Position numbers and translations under genes: made by a program
Part shown: one piece after another, positions 1 to 12,611 of the stretch
Position numbering within the stretch: the first letter of the stretch is position 1
How the letters are laid out: each line of letters opens with the position of its first letter
DNA from: Cycas panzhihuaensis
Lineage: Eukaryota; Cycadophyta
DNA: 64,000 nucleotides
Assembly: GCA_023213395.1 (NCBI GenBank)
Contig: CM041465.1
Coordinates: 42,477,741-42,541,740, forward strand
Direction of reading: 5' to 3'
The notes under the pieces: generated by a model
Database searches by the model: none
Seen by the model: only the letters and a program-made list of their open reading frames with translations
Told to the model about the DNA's origin: nothing

Positions 1-1199
1 TGGGTCATGTGGGTTGAACACCCTGAGTCTATATACTAACTATCTTCTTCCTCACTAGCAACAAAATTTGAAAGAAATAGTTTATTATTATCTCTCTCCT
101 CAGTTGTTGTGTTAGTTATCCCTCTTTGAATACTATCATTCTTGCCAAAGTAGTTTTCTTCTAGATGTCCTATTTTATGACAATAGGAACATTGGATAAT
201 TAATCTTCCTCTTTGGCTATGGCTTCTACTTCTAGAGGTTCATCTTCCTATAGAGGTTGCTCTACCTCTTTCAAAGAATTACCCTTGACTTTAGCCTTAG
301 AAATTCCATTTGATCTTGGCGTTAATAGTGCTAGTTTGATCCTTGATAATGTTGGTTTGATCCTTGATAACTTCCTTGACCTTGGAAGTTGTTATATCCT
401 TGGTAACATTCATTTTATACTTGAAATCTTCCTTGAGTTTGGAAGTTATTTAGTCCTTGATACCTTTAGTTTAGTCCTTGATATCTTTGATTTGATTCTT
501 GATAACTTCCTTGACTTTAGAAGTTGCTTTGTTCTTGATGGCTTAGATTTTATCCTTGAAATCTTCGCCCTTCTCCTAGAACTTTATCCTTGATGATTTT
601 GTCTTATCCTTGCCTTTATGGTAAAATCATGCTTAAGGGACTCATTTCCCCCTTTCTTTCTTTAATTGATAGGAGAATGGTAGTTAGTTAATCAATTTTA
701 AAGGTACTAAGGTCTTAAGGTCTTTAGAAACCTTAATGCTAGTGGCTACTATTTTGAATCTCTTGATCTCTCCAACACATATTAAAATTCTTTTTATAAC
801 TCTTTGTTTGCTTAGTACTTCCCCTAAGCATCTTATTTGATTAACCATGTCTTATACCTTGGTAATGAAATCATTTATTCCTTCTTTAGGAGACATCCTT
901 AGATTTTCAAATTTACTTCTAAGAGTTTGTAGCTTAATGGATGCTGCTCCTTTATAAATCAACTTGAGGGTATCCCAAGATTCTTTGGATGTGATAGCTT
1001 TACTTACTCTAGGGAAAATGTGATCCTCTAAAGCACAAAATATAAGGGCCAAAGCCTCATTGTCCTTTTTGACATACTCCTTATAAGCTTATTCTTCATC
1101 TTTGGTGGCAATATCATTAATTTCTTCATATCCTTCTTTAATAAGCTCCTATATATCTGAGTAAGGATCAAAGGGAGTAAGACATTATGTGAAAGACAT
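1..1199 (-). pseudogene. Ty1/copia gag and start of protease, broken
   Basis: Reading the minus strand from an ATG at 1199, an interrupted frame gives a copia Gag. The UBN2-like core lies at 852-1052 (motifs KESWDTLKLIYKG and LRSKFENLRM). A Gln/Gly/Asn-rich spacer follows at about 310-590, then a CCHC-type zinc knuckle at 150-191 (CSYCHKIGHLEENY, last Cys replaced by Tyr). The window edge cuts a protease whose active-site motif DSGCSTHMT lies at 3-29. Stops, including TAG where Trp precedes the protease Asp, show it is dead. The rest of the element lies outside the window. Gag packages the RNA and the protease would cut the polyprotein. Family assignment is firm; exact boundaries are approximate. 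Confidence 0.85.
310..590 (-). repeat. Degenerate tandem repeats in the gag spacer
   Basis: About nine imperfect units of roughly 30 bp built on a CTTGATAACTTCCTTGA-like core. On the minus strand they encode a low-complexity stretch rich in Gln, Gly, Asn and Tyr (QGSYQGSNQ-like) between the Gag core and the zinc knuckle. Because the repeat has no stops on the plus strand it also makes a spurious 126-codon plus-strand frame. Confidence 0.6.
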
Positions 1200-2802
1200 T
1201 AATGATAGTATATTTCTAATATAATGAAGGCACTATTAAAGAACACTTGGAGGCCTTATAGCTTGGCATATACAAACAAGAGTTGGTGGGAGCTTGATGT
1301 TTACCATCTTTTAATGTTTAAAAATAACATTTAAAAAAATATTAATCATTCAACTAGGGTTGGCCAATGTCAGCTCCACCAACCCCAATGTTGACACACT
1401 GATTAATAATCTAAATAAAGATTATCTAACAATTTGAAGGAAATACATATTTTAAAAGAAGAAAAAGGGGAAGATAAGATTTTTTTTTTTTTTTAATGCC
1501 CAAGAAACTCTTGTTGTTAGTTAAAGAGACTTACATTCCTAAAAAGAAGGGGCATATATAAATGACCAAAAATAATAATGATGATAATAAGTATACATAT
1601 ATATAAATAATAAGGTAAAAATTTTATGCTCAAAAGTGAGGTGCTAGAAAGACCTCAACAACCAATTATATAAAAGTTAACTAAGAGATATGGGGGTAAT
1701 GTACTTGGTAGAGAAAGGAGATCCCAACATACCAAACCAAAAGCAAGCATATCAAGAAATATCTAGTTGATGAAATAAATAAATATTGGAGGTGGGAAAC
1801 TAGCCATCAAGATATTTAGAGTGATGCAAAGGTAATAGAGGCATATAATGGTAATACAAACCACAATTAATAAATCTGAGCATATGGCATAGTATCTATT
1901 GAATAAAGTCGAGGCTTGTACATAAATAAGTTAGATCAATAAATGAGATTGCATAATGAGAACAATGTATAACCTTCATCTAACTTTCACAGAGAAAGTC
2001 CAAACATTCACACAAATAAAGACGATGAAGTGTGACCCAAGAGACACATGTGTAATGGGATATAGATGAAGTAGCTTAGCTCAAGATGTAAGCATAAAGT
2101 TATCAAAACATAAGCCTAGAATAATGAGTAGTGGCAATGTCTTGGTTGCATGTAGTTTACAAAGAAAGATCAAGTTGTTATATCTATGGTTATTTTTTTT
2201 GACATTTAAGATAATATTTTTAGTGGGTGACATTCCTTAAAAAGTTTCAAAGTTAAAAATTAAATTAAATTATATTTAATAAATGTTTAAAATCTGGAAC
2301 CCCTGCTTAATGTAACTCATGGTCACTTGACATGTTCATATGATTGCCATCTTAGGGAAAAAGGATCTAACCCCCTTAATTTTTAGCCCCATCATTTTAG
2401 AAAGAGAGGATTACACATTTTCTTAAATAGATTAAGCATGTAGAGGTAGAATTCATATCTAGAAGATATAACAAAATATTTACTCTTTCCCCTTCAAAAT
2501 GATAAGTCACTTAAAACATATTAGAGTAAATTTCTAGTAGAATATCCTTATCAAAGTCAAGACATGTTAGAAATTAGTCGCTTTTTATGAGTTTTTTTCA
2601 CTTGTTTAGGCACATTTGTTTATTTCTCATGGTTCTAAATCACTTGATGAGATTTTTATTGATTTAATATACCCCTAAATAGGAGAAAATGTAAACAATT
2701 TCTCATAAGCTCTTTTATAGGCTCTAAAGAACCTATTCATTTTTTAAAATTATCAAAAAGGATTATTAGAGAGAGCCATTTTAATATATTTATTAACTCA
2801 CA
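1200..2802. other. Unassigned AT-rich sequence, probably retroelement leader/LTR
   Basis: This lies upstream of the antisense gag, so it should contain that element's leader and 5' LTR, but I could not find LTR ends or a convincing primer-binding site. A run of 16 T at about 1482-1497 could be an antisense poly(A) tail; no target duplication was found around it. No coding signal was seen. Confidence 0.4.
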
Positions 2803-3059
2803 TATTTTTATTTTATTTTTGATAAGGTTTAAATAAATAACGGTTAAAGGGGGACCCTAACCCCTATACAACCATCTACTAGTAAGGCACCATAAATCGA
2901 CTATGATAAGCCCACAACCTAGCTAAATAAAAAGTGTTGAGCTAACCTACATTACATCTTAACCTTCCACATCCTCTTTAGTTAGACCTATAATCTCTTT
3001 GGGAAAATCTACCTTCCAAACCTCAAAACTTCTAGACTAGACACCCGAGTTAGCCAACC

Positions 3060-6000
3060 TATCAACAACCTTATTTCCTTCCTTATAAGTGTGGATCACC
3101 TAAGCATTATCTCTACTTTGAAGCGCCATCTTCACATTGTTGATCATAGCTTAGTGCTTCCAAATTGGCTTTGCTTCCTCGTTGATCAACTTAACCACGT
3201 TTATAGAATCTCCTTTCACTATGACTCTCGAGTAAACCTCTTCGAAGACAAGGTCCACTGCTCTATACATTACTTCAAGCTTTGCCTTGTGGTTAGTTTG
3301 GATACCATAATATTCTACAAATGCCCGAATAATCTTGCCCTCTTTGTCTTTGTAGATATTGTTGCCCATGGCCTCACCAGGATTACCCTTTGATGCTCTA
3401 TCAAAGTTTACCTTTATTTAGTCTTGCGGCAGAGGGCTCTATAGTCCTTGCCTCTCCTGCATAGATTTTATTTTAAAATTCTCAATGCCCCAATTTGCAA
3501 GGATCTTCCTTTCATCAGGGTGGATAGTAACTTCCTCCTCCTCGTTGAGGTTCTCCCTCAGGGCCATTGAAATAATCCAAAAAAGTCTTTGTTTATTCAT
3601 TCTCTTTTCTTGAAAGATGCGCTTATTTCTCTCTTTCTATATGTTCTAAGCTAGCATGGGTAAAGAAGGAATCCACAAAGTACTTAGGGTCTTGCATATG
3701 AAGGGGCAAACCCAAGACTCATCGAGATTCTTAATCGAATTAGGTATGATCCATTAAATCGAAAAGGCATTCCATAGCTTTTCCCACACCTCCTTGGTAT
3801 AAGAGTAATGCAAGAAAATATGACCTAGGGACTCCTCCTCTTACAAACAGAGGATGCATCTGTTCACCATAGAGTAGCCTCTCGTCCTTAGGTTGTACAG
3901 AGTAAGGATCTTATTTTAAGACTCAGCCACCAAAAAATAGCAATCTTTGGGATCAACTCCATATTCCAAACTCTGCCTAAAAATTTATTCTCAGTAAGAC
4001 CTCTCTCTAAGATTAGAGATAAATATCTGGATTTGACTATATAGATCCCAGACTTGGAGCCCACCCAAACTAATACATCATCCTTTGGAAATATTAGAAT
4101 ATATATCTTGTTAAGCTCATTCCTAAGATTTGAAATCTACCACTCATGATCCAAAGCTTGGGATATTTCTTCAACATTTCTCTATTTTTTCTCATCTTCC
4201 AAAAATTCTAATTAATCAACCACTTTTTTCCCATAGAGGCTCACACAATCTACTTGTAGGGGGGTAAGAGTAGGATTTATAGATAATTGGGTCTTTCCAC
4301 ACCATATATCCTCCTAGAACTCAATAGATTTTCCATCGCCCAAACACCACTAGGCCCCCAAAACTAACATCTTTCTTACAGATAATAAACTCCTCCAAAT
4401 AGTTAATCCCTGATTACTCCAGGGAGTGTAATTCAAAAATTGATTACCCTTGAGGTATTTCTTAGCCATTATCTTATACCAGAGCCTCTCCTCCTTAGAG
4501 GAGAGGCTCCATCCTAGTTTGGTAATCAAGGCCTTGTTAAAACAAGTTATGTCCTTGACGTTTAAGCCTCCTGCCCATTTAGGGAAATAAACTTTCTCCC
4601 AAGACACCAAATGGAATCTTTGCCTATCCTTAGACCTAGACCATAAAAACCATTTCTGAATAGACTCTAAAGCATTGATAACCTTCACATGGCACCTGAA
4701 TAGAGATATCAAATATGTAGGAATACTTTGAAGAGATGCCATCAATAATTAGAGTTTGCTTGCCTGACTTAGAAGGGCACCTTTCCATCTAGCCAACTTC
4801 CTTTGAACCTGACTAATGATCAAGTTCCACAGGCCCTTCTATATTCTACCCATAAAAATGGGCATACCTAGGTACCAAGTTGGGAGAGCCCTAATGGGCA
4901 TCTCCAAAATCCTGCTTATAATCCTTTGCATCTTGTCTAAGGCATTCAAAAAGAAAATACTACTCTTCTCAAGGTTTACCTTCTAATTCATGGTTGTCTC
5001 CAATTTCTCCAACTAGACTTTAATAGCCTTAGCTTCCATTATGGAGGCCTTTCTCAAAAGAATATTATCATCCACAAAATGTCTATGGACAATATTGTTG
5101 ACCCCCAAAGTGGGCTTTAGCCCAATTGTCTTCCTAGATCTCCTTGCTTCCTACATGGACCTGCTAATTAATTTAGCCATGATTATATACATATAAGGGG
5201 CTAGAGGATCCCCTTATTGGAGACCTCTATATCCTGGGAATAAAGCTATAGATGAGCTATTTACAATAATTGAGAAGCTAGGCTTGGAGATATAGTTCTT
5301 AATCCATTTCCTCCAATGATCCCCAAAACCAAAAGCACTAATACAGTCTAGGAGATAACCCCATGAGACCCTATCCTAAGCCTTAGATAGATTGATCTTT
5401 ATAATCATCCTTGGGTCTTTCATCTAAAAAGTCAAATGGGATATCTCATGAACCACTATGATATCACCAAGGATCTATCTCCCCTTAACAAAACCATCTT
5501 GGTTAGATCCTATAATGATTGGGAGAAATTCCTTTAGCCTGTTAGCCAAGATCTTATCCAGAATTTTATACTTCACATTATAAAGACTAATGGGCCTAAA
5601 GTCTTCCATTCTTTTAACATCCCTTTTCTTAGGGATTAAAACTAGGAAGGTAGCTTTCCATTCTCCATGAATGCTACCATTTTTAAAAAATTCTGTCACA
5701 GCTTCAATGAAATCATCTTTAATAATATCCTAATATTCCTCATAAAACCCTAGAGGGAAACCATCTAGTCTTGGGGATTTCTCTCTCTTCATTCCAAACA
5801 CCACTTTCTTCACCTCATTTGATGTGAAGGGGGCTTCAATAACCATATTCATGGCATATCCCACCTTCTTGGGTATCAACGCTATCGCTTCCCTTCTAGC
5901 CTCCTCATCCATACAGCCTGGCTTTTTGTATAGGTCCATGAAATACTCCATAACAACTCCTTTTAATTTATCCTACCGATCTCCTCCCTATCCTTATTTA

Positions 6001-7148
6001 GCATGTTTTTGATATGGTTACTCGCTTTATGATTTACAATAGTCATATGGAAAAATTTGGTGTTCCTGTCCCCCTTTCTAGCCATAAGGCCTTGGACTTT
6101 TGTCTCTAAAATATTTCTTCCTTTATCAAGACTCCTTCCACGTCAGAGAGAAGTCTTCTTTCTTTCTGGTCAAGGGAGATGGTCCTTCTTTGCCCCTGGA
6201 TTTGCTCCTCAATACCCTTCAACTCTTCTAAGATCATATCCTTTTTAACAAAGATATCCCTATGTGAGGTCTTATTCTAATCCTTTATCTGCTACTTTAC
6301 CCAATCTAATTTAATTAAAAATCTCCTCATGGCACAACCCTGTGTAGGTTCACTCCACCATTCTGATAAGTTATACAAACTAGGGTTTTTTATCCACATT
6401 AGCTCAAAATAGAAGGGGGCACCCTTATGCCCCTTGGGCTCTTCCTAGCCCAAAGCCAGCGAGGAGTGATCTGAAACAACCTTTGGCAGAGCTTCTAAAC
6501 TAATGTTACTCTACTAGCTAAACTAGGTAAAGTTAGCAACCACTCTGTCTAATCTTACTTGAATGTAACCAACTCCCAATCTCTTATTTGACTAAGTAAA
6601 ATTGGGGCCTCTTAGGGGCATGTCTATCAAACCTCCATTCTGCATGAAGGCCCCTAGGTCCTCTATACTTTTCGTCCACTCTCTCTGATCCCCTTTCTTT
6701 CCCTTAGGGGATAGGGCCATATTAAAATACCCTGTAATCAACCAGGGGCCCAACCACTCCTTATAGATCTCCTCCAACAACCTATCCCAAAAGCATTTCC
6801 TCTCCTCTTGTGATAGGGGGCATGTACATTGGTGAATAACCACTTGCTATTAGAATTCTTGCTTATTAGCCAATAGGAAATGAAGTGCTCCTTAATGAAG
6901 GAGGTCTCGCCCTTCCAACCTTTGGGGTTCTAAAGGGTGGCTAAACCTCTAGAACCCCTATTCCCATCTAAAGTTAACCACTTAGATCCTTTCCATATTT
7001 TATTTTTAATGTTTATCCTATTCTCAGCTAATAGTTTAGTTTCTTGAAGTAGGAGGATATCTAGCTTCAATTGGCTTCACAACTCTTTAACCATTCTATA
7101 TTTCAACGGGGCATCTATGCCCTGAATATTTTAGGAGGTAAATTTCAT
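3060..7148 (-). pseudogene. LINE ORF2: endonuclease, reverse transcriptase, RNase H, broken
   Basis: An ATG at 7146-7148 (MKFTS) opens an APE-type endonuclease with LLQETKL near the start and SDHSSLAL near its end at about 6440-6480. The reverse transcriptase spans about 5960-4300: LVLIPKKRDVKRMEDFRPIS in the finger region, and FVDDN as the catalytic box at about 5060. The C-terminal zf-RVT-like region carries FLWSRSKDRQRFHLVSWEKV. An RNase H near 3100-3430 starts VNFDRASKGNPGEA, where the family norm is FDGA. It is interrupted by many TAG/TAA stops and frameshifts. The enzyme would nick target DNA and copy its RNA there. Confidence 0.82.
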
Positions 7149-7248
7149 GATACCTACCCCCTTTGTGGCCTCTCCACCTCTCTCATCTCTTGCTTCTGGT
7201 TTTGGGCCCCTACCCTAGTCCTCCATCTCTTAGAGTTCGTTGTGTCCC

Positions 7249-8555
7249 TTAGTCTATCTGGAGTGCTGCCTCCCTCTCCTGTAGCACCTTCAAAGATGGC
7301 CTTCCTAATCTCTTCTCACTACCAAAATCTGGCCCTCTAAGGATATCAACTTTCTTGGCTGCTCCCTGGTTCACCATATCTTTGACCTTCCATACCTTCT
7401 CTAATTTCCTATACTCCTCAAGTCTCTCTAGGATAGGACCTGCTTCCACTTATGGGGGTACTCCTTAAGACTCTTAAGAATTGGGCCTTCTTCCTCTTGA
7501 GGGAGTTCCTTATCTAAACCCAACTATGAATCTGTAGGCTGAGGCTAAGGAGCCTCTAGTATGGCACTTAAATCGACCTCCCCTTCTTCAAATATGACAT
7601 CTTCCTCTTCCAAATTTAAATCTTACTGTGTCATCAATTGATAGGCCCTTTAACTAGCCTCAGGGTCTTGGGGCATTGGCTCCTCCTCCATCTGGGGAGT
7701 CTCCTTCCTTTTTGCCTCTTCAAGACCCCCACTAGGCTCTCCTTATTCCTCCTCTCCAATTAAATTTTCATTCCTAGCTTGGTGAGCTAAGGGAGTTGGC
7801 TTTGGTTCTCCTAGACAACTATAAGGGAGATGTCCAAGTCTTTTGTATTTTTGACATCTCACATTTTCAAGTTCATACACTAACTTTTGTTCTTTGTTCC
7901 ACCCATAACCCTCTGTAAACACTCGATGAGGAAGTGGTTTGTTAGTTATGGTCAATATGCAGAACCTAGCATTGTCCAATATATTCTTATTCTTCATGGA
8001 TGAGTCCACCGCCACGAGGGGGCCAATCATTTTTGCTACTCCTTTAATAACATCGAGATCCTATGCAATAAGATGAAGACCTGATAATTGAACCCATAAG
8101 GGAATTTGCTGAATGGATCCTTCAAATGGATTAAATTCTGGATGCCATTTCTCCATTAGCACTGCCTTCCTATCCATCATCTAAGGCAATTTTAATAAGG
8201 TGTTAACCATGTCCTTATGATAGGTAAACTTGAAGAGAACACACCCTCTCAGGAGTGCAATAACCTCTACCAAGCCCTTCAGTTTCCACTGTTGTCTAAC
8301 CCATTTCCTAATTGGGTCCATGCCCGGCCTGGGGCCTAAAAAGCGCCCCACTAGGATGTTGCCCCTAAATTTTTCCAACCTATTAGATAATCATTTAAGA
8401 ACTAGTATTTTTATTTCATCTTCTAAAATAGGATTTATGTCAAAAGTTTTTGCTTCACCATTATTTAAAACATCAACGTACAACTTCTTCCCTGAGGGAG
8501 AGTGGGTCTGGTTGAAAGAAGTTTATGGATCTGATTGATTAATATGAGATTCCAT
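7249..8555 (-). pseudogene. LINE ORF1 (DUF4283-like, CCHC zinc knuckle), broken
   Basis: The reading begins at an ATG at 8553-8555 (MESHINQSDP). A DUF4283-like region follows (8181-8378, LVGRFLGPRPGMDPIRKWV), then an RNA-binding part containing PLPHRVFTEGYGW and a CCHC knuckle, CQKYKRLGHLPYSC, at 7743-8030. The second knuckle Cys is Tyr. An acidic tail ends at a stop at 7249-7251. Several internal stops and at least one frame change interrupt it. ORF1 proteins of this type coat LINE RNA. The start is chosen because it precedes the conserved region and follows a non-coding leader. Confidence 0.75.
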
Positions 8556-8755
8556 AGCTATATCCTATGAAAAATGAAAAACTCTAATGAAACATTTAAT
8601 CTCACCAGTTTCAAATTCCTATTCGTCTCCTGTCGACTTTGCCTTGCTGAAACTAGATCTTTGGGGTCGTGACCTTGCCCCCCTACTCCTTCACATTTGT
8701 CTTGGACTCCTTCTAGCTCATGCGAGTCCACAAAGTCCATAATAATTTAATCACT

Positions 8756-9735
8756 CTAGTCATACTTTATATTGATGATTTATTAATAATTAGTAATGAT
8801 ATAGAGTGGATTATATGTCTCTAAGGAGAACTAAATAGTAGCCTGGAAATAACTGACCTCATACTACTTCATTACTTTCTTGGCATGGAAGTATGGTAGT
8901 AGCTAGGCTATATCTTCCTCTCGCAATCTAAATATATAAGAGAAATATTTTAGAAATATAATATAGAAGAATGTAAGCCATTACTAACTCCTATAGAGAC
9001 AAGATTAAAATTAGATATTAATGTGCAAAGCAAAACTATAGATCATACTTTGTACAAGCAACTTGTGAGGAAATTAATTTACCTTACATATACTTAACCT
9101 AATATTTCATATACTATTGGGATCTACTTAAGATTTATAACTTAGCCTAAGACTTTATATTGGAAAGTAGTAATGAGGATCCTAAGCTATCTTTCTAGCA
9201 CTCTCTATCTTGTATTTGATTACTATCATATGGGCAATCCTTTATTGATAGGTTATACAAATATTAATTGGCCTAGATACAAAGATAATTGTAGACTAAC
9301 CTTATGTTACTATTTTAACCTAGGTTCTACCTCAAATTTTTGGAGTTGTAAAAAACATCCTAATGTCACTTTATCTTCCACTCAAGATGAGTATAAAGTT
9401 GTTATTAGTGTAGTTGTTGAGACTACCTAGTTTAATAGGATTGTTGAAGAGCTTGGAATCAATTAGACACAAGTTACTTTATTGTTCTATAATAATTAAA
9501 GTGTTATTAAATTGACCAAGAATCATGTGTTTCATACAAGAATAAAATAGATTGAGGTCCACCATTACTTCATCAGGGAGCATGTTCAGGATGGTAAAAT
9601 AGATTTGGTCTAAAAGCTAACCAATGAATAGATTATAGATATTTTTATAAAGGCACTTTATTATGAGAAATTTAAAAAGTTTTCTCTTAGACTCAATATC
9701 AAAATTAATGAACTCATCATTAAGGGAGGGTGATG
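8756..9735 (+). pseudogene. Copia reverse transcriptase C-terminus and RNase H, broken
   Basis: Translation on the plus strand starts mid-protein at the catalytic box (LYIDDLLISN). It continues through HYFLGMEVW, QLVRKLIYLTYT and the RNase H (IGYTNINWPRYKDN; LSSTQDEYKVV), then ends near a polypurine tract TTAAGGGAGGG at about 9722-9732. Stops are frequent. The 5' part of the element is missing; the LINE at 2803-8750 abuts it, so the LINE may have inserted here or a deletion joined them. The tail sequence resembles element A (25.4-50.1 kb), so it is probably the same lineage. Confidence 0.8.
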
Positions 9736-9970
9736 GAAGAATTAATATTGGCTTCATTAATTCTTATTGATTTATTATAATGTAATGTATATTTATAATT
9801 TAATGTGATACTATAATCTTAGTTCATGATATGGGTAATGGACTTATAAAAGGGTTAAGCTATTACTTAAGTCGTGAGCTTAGTTGTATAGGTTTGTTAT
9901 GCTCACAACACATTGTAACATAGATAAGGGTTGATAATAAAAAATAATGAGTCTTTGTTATAAACCTTGT
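9736..9970 (+). repeat. 3' LTR of the preceding copia fragment
   Basis: It begins directly after the polypurine tract with TGATGGAAGAATTAATATT, resembling the start of element A's LTR (TGTAATAGAAGAATCAATG, read on the minus strand). It contains AT-rich U3-like sequence and a run ending near AAACCTTGTTCA. The start is well supported; the end is an estimate, because the sequence merges with a dispersed repeat. Confidence 0.55.
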
Positions 9971-10215
9971 TCATAATTGAGAGTAATTTCTAAGTTTCAC
10001 TAATTAATGAGAGTATACACACACTTGAAAGTAGATTAATAATCAATTAACCAATTAATAGATTACTAAACGAATAAGTGATGATAAATGTTACATTTAG
10101 AAATATATTTAAATGCCTCAAATAGGGTTCTTTCATGGACAAGTACAACTATTTGATAAAACTCTTGATCCTTATTGGTTAATTACTTCTCGAAGTTATT
10201 TGTAATGAAACCCCC
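9955..10215 (+). repeat. Dispersed repeat, copy 1 (second copy at 25145-25408)
   Basis: About 260 bp matching 25145-25408 in the same orientation, about 80-85% by eye. Shared stretches include CAATTAACCAATTAATAGATTA and AAATAGGGTTCTTTCAT. Both copies start with TGTTAT or TTGTTAT and CTTGTTCATAATT. It could be an LTR, since TG starts it, but neither a closing CA nor a primer site was clear. Confidence 0.6.
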
Positions 10216-10850
10216 TTCTTGAAATATTTTATCCTTAAAACATGATTGAGACAATGACTGGTGTGATGTGTCCTCTTACTAATAAAAGGATATCATAATC
10301 ATCTATTGTATATCATTAAGATGTAATTGTTAGAACTTTAAACAATAATAAATATGAATTTAAGAGCAACCTTGAATAAATTAATGTGATTGTGAACTAG
10401 TTAGAATTTTTTGGTAGATGTTGACTATAAGAATGTTGAATTTCTAGATAATTTTACTTGTAGGTTGAAGATTACTGCCAAGGTATCTTTTATTTGACTT
10501 TGACTTCAATATGCTGGCATGCGTAGCATTGTCTTAGAATACATGATTTTATTAATGCTTGAGATTTTCTTAGATTTATTAGGAGGCAAAATAATTATTA
10601 TTAATGCTAGGGAATCGTTAATTTGTACTGTCTACTTGATTAGGAGGTGAACTTGTTGTTATCAATATTAATCACTTTTATTTAGATTAATGAAAAGTTT
10701 ATAGCACTGGTTATTTTTTCTCAAATTAATCATAGAATGTAGTTGTCATCATTTTCATTATTGACTTTTCTAGTATACACTTGATATATTCTTTTAGGAA
10801 TACTAAATTTTTGTCCTAATTGTTTATCAATGATTTATCCTTATTTTCCT
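10216..10850. other. AT-rich spacer, nothing recognised
   Basis: No coding frame, LTR ends or structural repeat seen. It lies immediately downstream (in minus-strand sense) of the BRCT pseudogene, so it may hold that gene's 3' flank. Confidence 0.4.
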
Positions 10851-10851
10851 A

Positions 10852-11985
10852 TTATGTATTATTTTCTTCTTCTTGCATACTCAAATTATGTATTGGAATT
10901 ATGATTTGGTTTGTAGGTATTTTTCCTATTTGTATTACATGATCTTGTATTTCATTAGCTTTTAGTATGCATGTTCCATCCTTATCTACCTTGTTGACAC
11001 ATTTATCCATATGTTCTTCATGATTTTTCATATGTAATTCTTCTAATCTTCTAACTTGCTCCTTTAATTTTTTGTCTAACAATAATAAGTATACATCATT
11101 AAGGTTTATTAATATTAGAGAAGATTATTTATGTTCATTTCTACTCTCTATGTCTAAAAGCTTCTCATTCCTTTTCAATTTTCTAAAAGTCTTTACTTTT
11201 ATATGTTCTTTGGCTGAAAGTTTTATTCTTGGCCATTCCTTATTTGTAATAACTAACTTATTTGATATAGGATGTGAAAGGGGTTTTTAATTTGGTAATA
11301 CATGAGACCCATGTGAACTAGTTGAATAGTTGTATGAGACTTGATTATGTATTAACAACAAAGGAAAACAACTTCTGTTATCTCAAATATCCTCTAAAAC
11401 ATTGGAATTTACCTCCAAAAACTCCACTTCTCATCCACTTTTCTGGTAATTCTTTTTGAAAAGCAATGTCCAAACCTTCAAATAGTCTTCAATCCAATAA
11501 TGGTTATCTAGATTTATTCCTATTTGTTTAGTAACCTTTCACTTGTCCCCTTCATATTTATAACAAATGAGATGTGTTGCTTCACTTACAATTAATGGCT
11601 TTATAAATCGTGCTCCCATTATTTCGACCATTCTCATAATATCATGACGATCTTGACCTTGATATCTAGTCAAGCAAATTCATAAGGATGCACTATCTGG
11701 AATGCCCATCATATTTCTTGTAGGGTTGTGTAATATCTTATTAATATCTATAAGTACTCCCTTGGCCAAACTATCTGTAACCCATAAGCATATAACCAAT
11801 ACATTCCCATCCTTCCTAGCCATAACACAAATGGGATTATTATATGTAAGCTGGTAAACAATGACGTAAGTATAACTTAGGTTATATCATCTCACATTGA
11901 ATGATCTATTATACTGAAATTGTATTGTATATTTATGTTGCATTATAGGGTCAAATCCTACTAGCACAAATCTTATTCCTTCAAA
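10852..11985 (-). pseudogene. Tandem-BRCT domain protein gene fragment (plant nuclear gene relic)
   Basis: Minus-strand translation gives a BRCT-like region starting GIRFVLVGFDP near 11980, with ARKDGNVLVICLW. A second one follows with CLTRYQGQDRHDIMRMVEIM, ATHLICYKYEGDK and LDNHYWIEDYLKVW (11450-11700). BRCT folds bind phosphopeptides in DNA-damage proteins, and this arrangement recalls the plant proteins typified by At4g02110 (from memory, not searched). Downstream at 10852-11290 the frame continues as a basic and acidic tail (KNHEEHMDKCVNKV). About six stops and frame changes show it is dead. The two BRCT regions are contiguous, so it may be a retrocopy or a large exon. It is not a retroelement protein. 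Confidence 0.7.
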
Positions 11986-12530
11986 TAATACTCACATAAC
12001 TTGACACAATATCTACCTATATCTCACATTAATGTGTAGATAGATATTATATAAACAATATTAATAACATTAATCAGGTCTACTCATTGCTTATAATACT
12101 CTTTTTTGACGTTAATGCTCTATTCAATTTCTCTGAAGGTATGATGACCTTGTGAATGCTTTAGATATCTCTCAAATATTCCAAGTAGATCTTAGCCTTG
12201 AATATTAAAAAAAAATTTGCTAAAGATTAATAAGTAATTTATAAGTTTTTTGCTTTTTTTAAGGATGCCTTAAGACACTATTGCTAATGCCTTAACACCT
12301 TGTGTCTCCACATAACACATTATGCCTCTAAATAACACATTGCATCTATGTTAGTAAATATGCTCAACAAGCATAAATCTTGATCATGGCATCCACTATT
12401 AAGTTGCTAGACTAAATAATAACCAATCAATTTGTTTGAAGAGATCTTTATATAATAAAACTGCCCTTCTTAAAAAGTAGTATTATGTCAAATATCTTTA
12501 AATGCTTGAGAGTTGTTATTATTGATATGT
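11986..12530. other. AT-rich sequence, nothing recognised
   Basis: Upstream flank (minus sense) of the BRCT relic. It has stretches such as repeated TATGCCTCTAAATAACACAT wording at about 12290-12345, but no gene, splice or promoter signal I can support. Confidence 0.35.

Positions 12531-12532
<2 letters not shown>

Positions 12533-12609
<77 letters not shown>
12533..12609. repeat. (TA)n microsatellite
   Basis: About 38 uninterrupted TA units. Simple-sequence repeat with no coding meaning. Confidence 0.97.

Positions 12610-12611
<2 letters not shown>

Larger units (their letters stand above)
2803..8750 (-). mobile_element. L1-like LINE with RNase H, near full length, inactive
   Basis: On the minus strand the parts run in L1 order: GC-richer 5' leader (8556-8750), ORF1 (7249-8555), ORF2 with endonuclease, reverse transcriptase, zinc-binding C-terminus and RNase H (about 3060-7148), then an A-rich 3' end (CCTTATCAAAAATAAAATA, complement of about 2803-2826). 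Plant L1 elements with a plant-type RNase H after the reverse transcriptase are well known. Many stops and frameshifts make it inactive. Its upstream edge abuts a copia reverse transcriptase fragment at about 8755. I found no clear target site duplication, so the exact ends are uncertain. Confidence 0.85.

Noticed and set aside
213-593. 126-codon plus-strand frame rich in Leu, Asp and Phe
   Set aside because: It is antisense to the Gln/Gly-rich gag spacer repeats, and the gag, zinc knuckle and protease all read on the minus strand.
2760-8790. Possible target duplication showing the 5.9-kb LINE inserted into the copia fragment at 8756
   Set aside because: Candidates such as TTATTAACTCACAT versus TTTAATCACTCTAGTCAT are too imperfect, and no copia sequence was recognisable on the far side.
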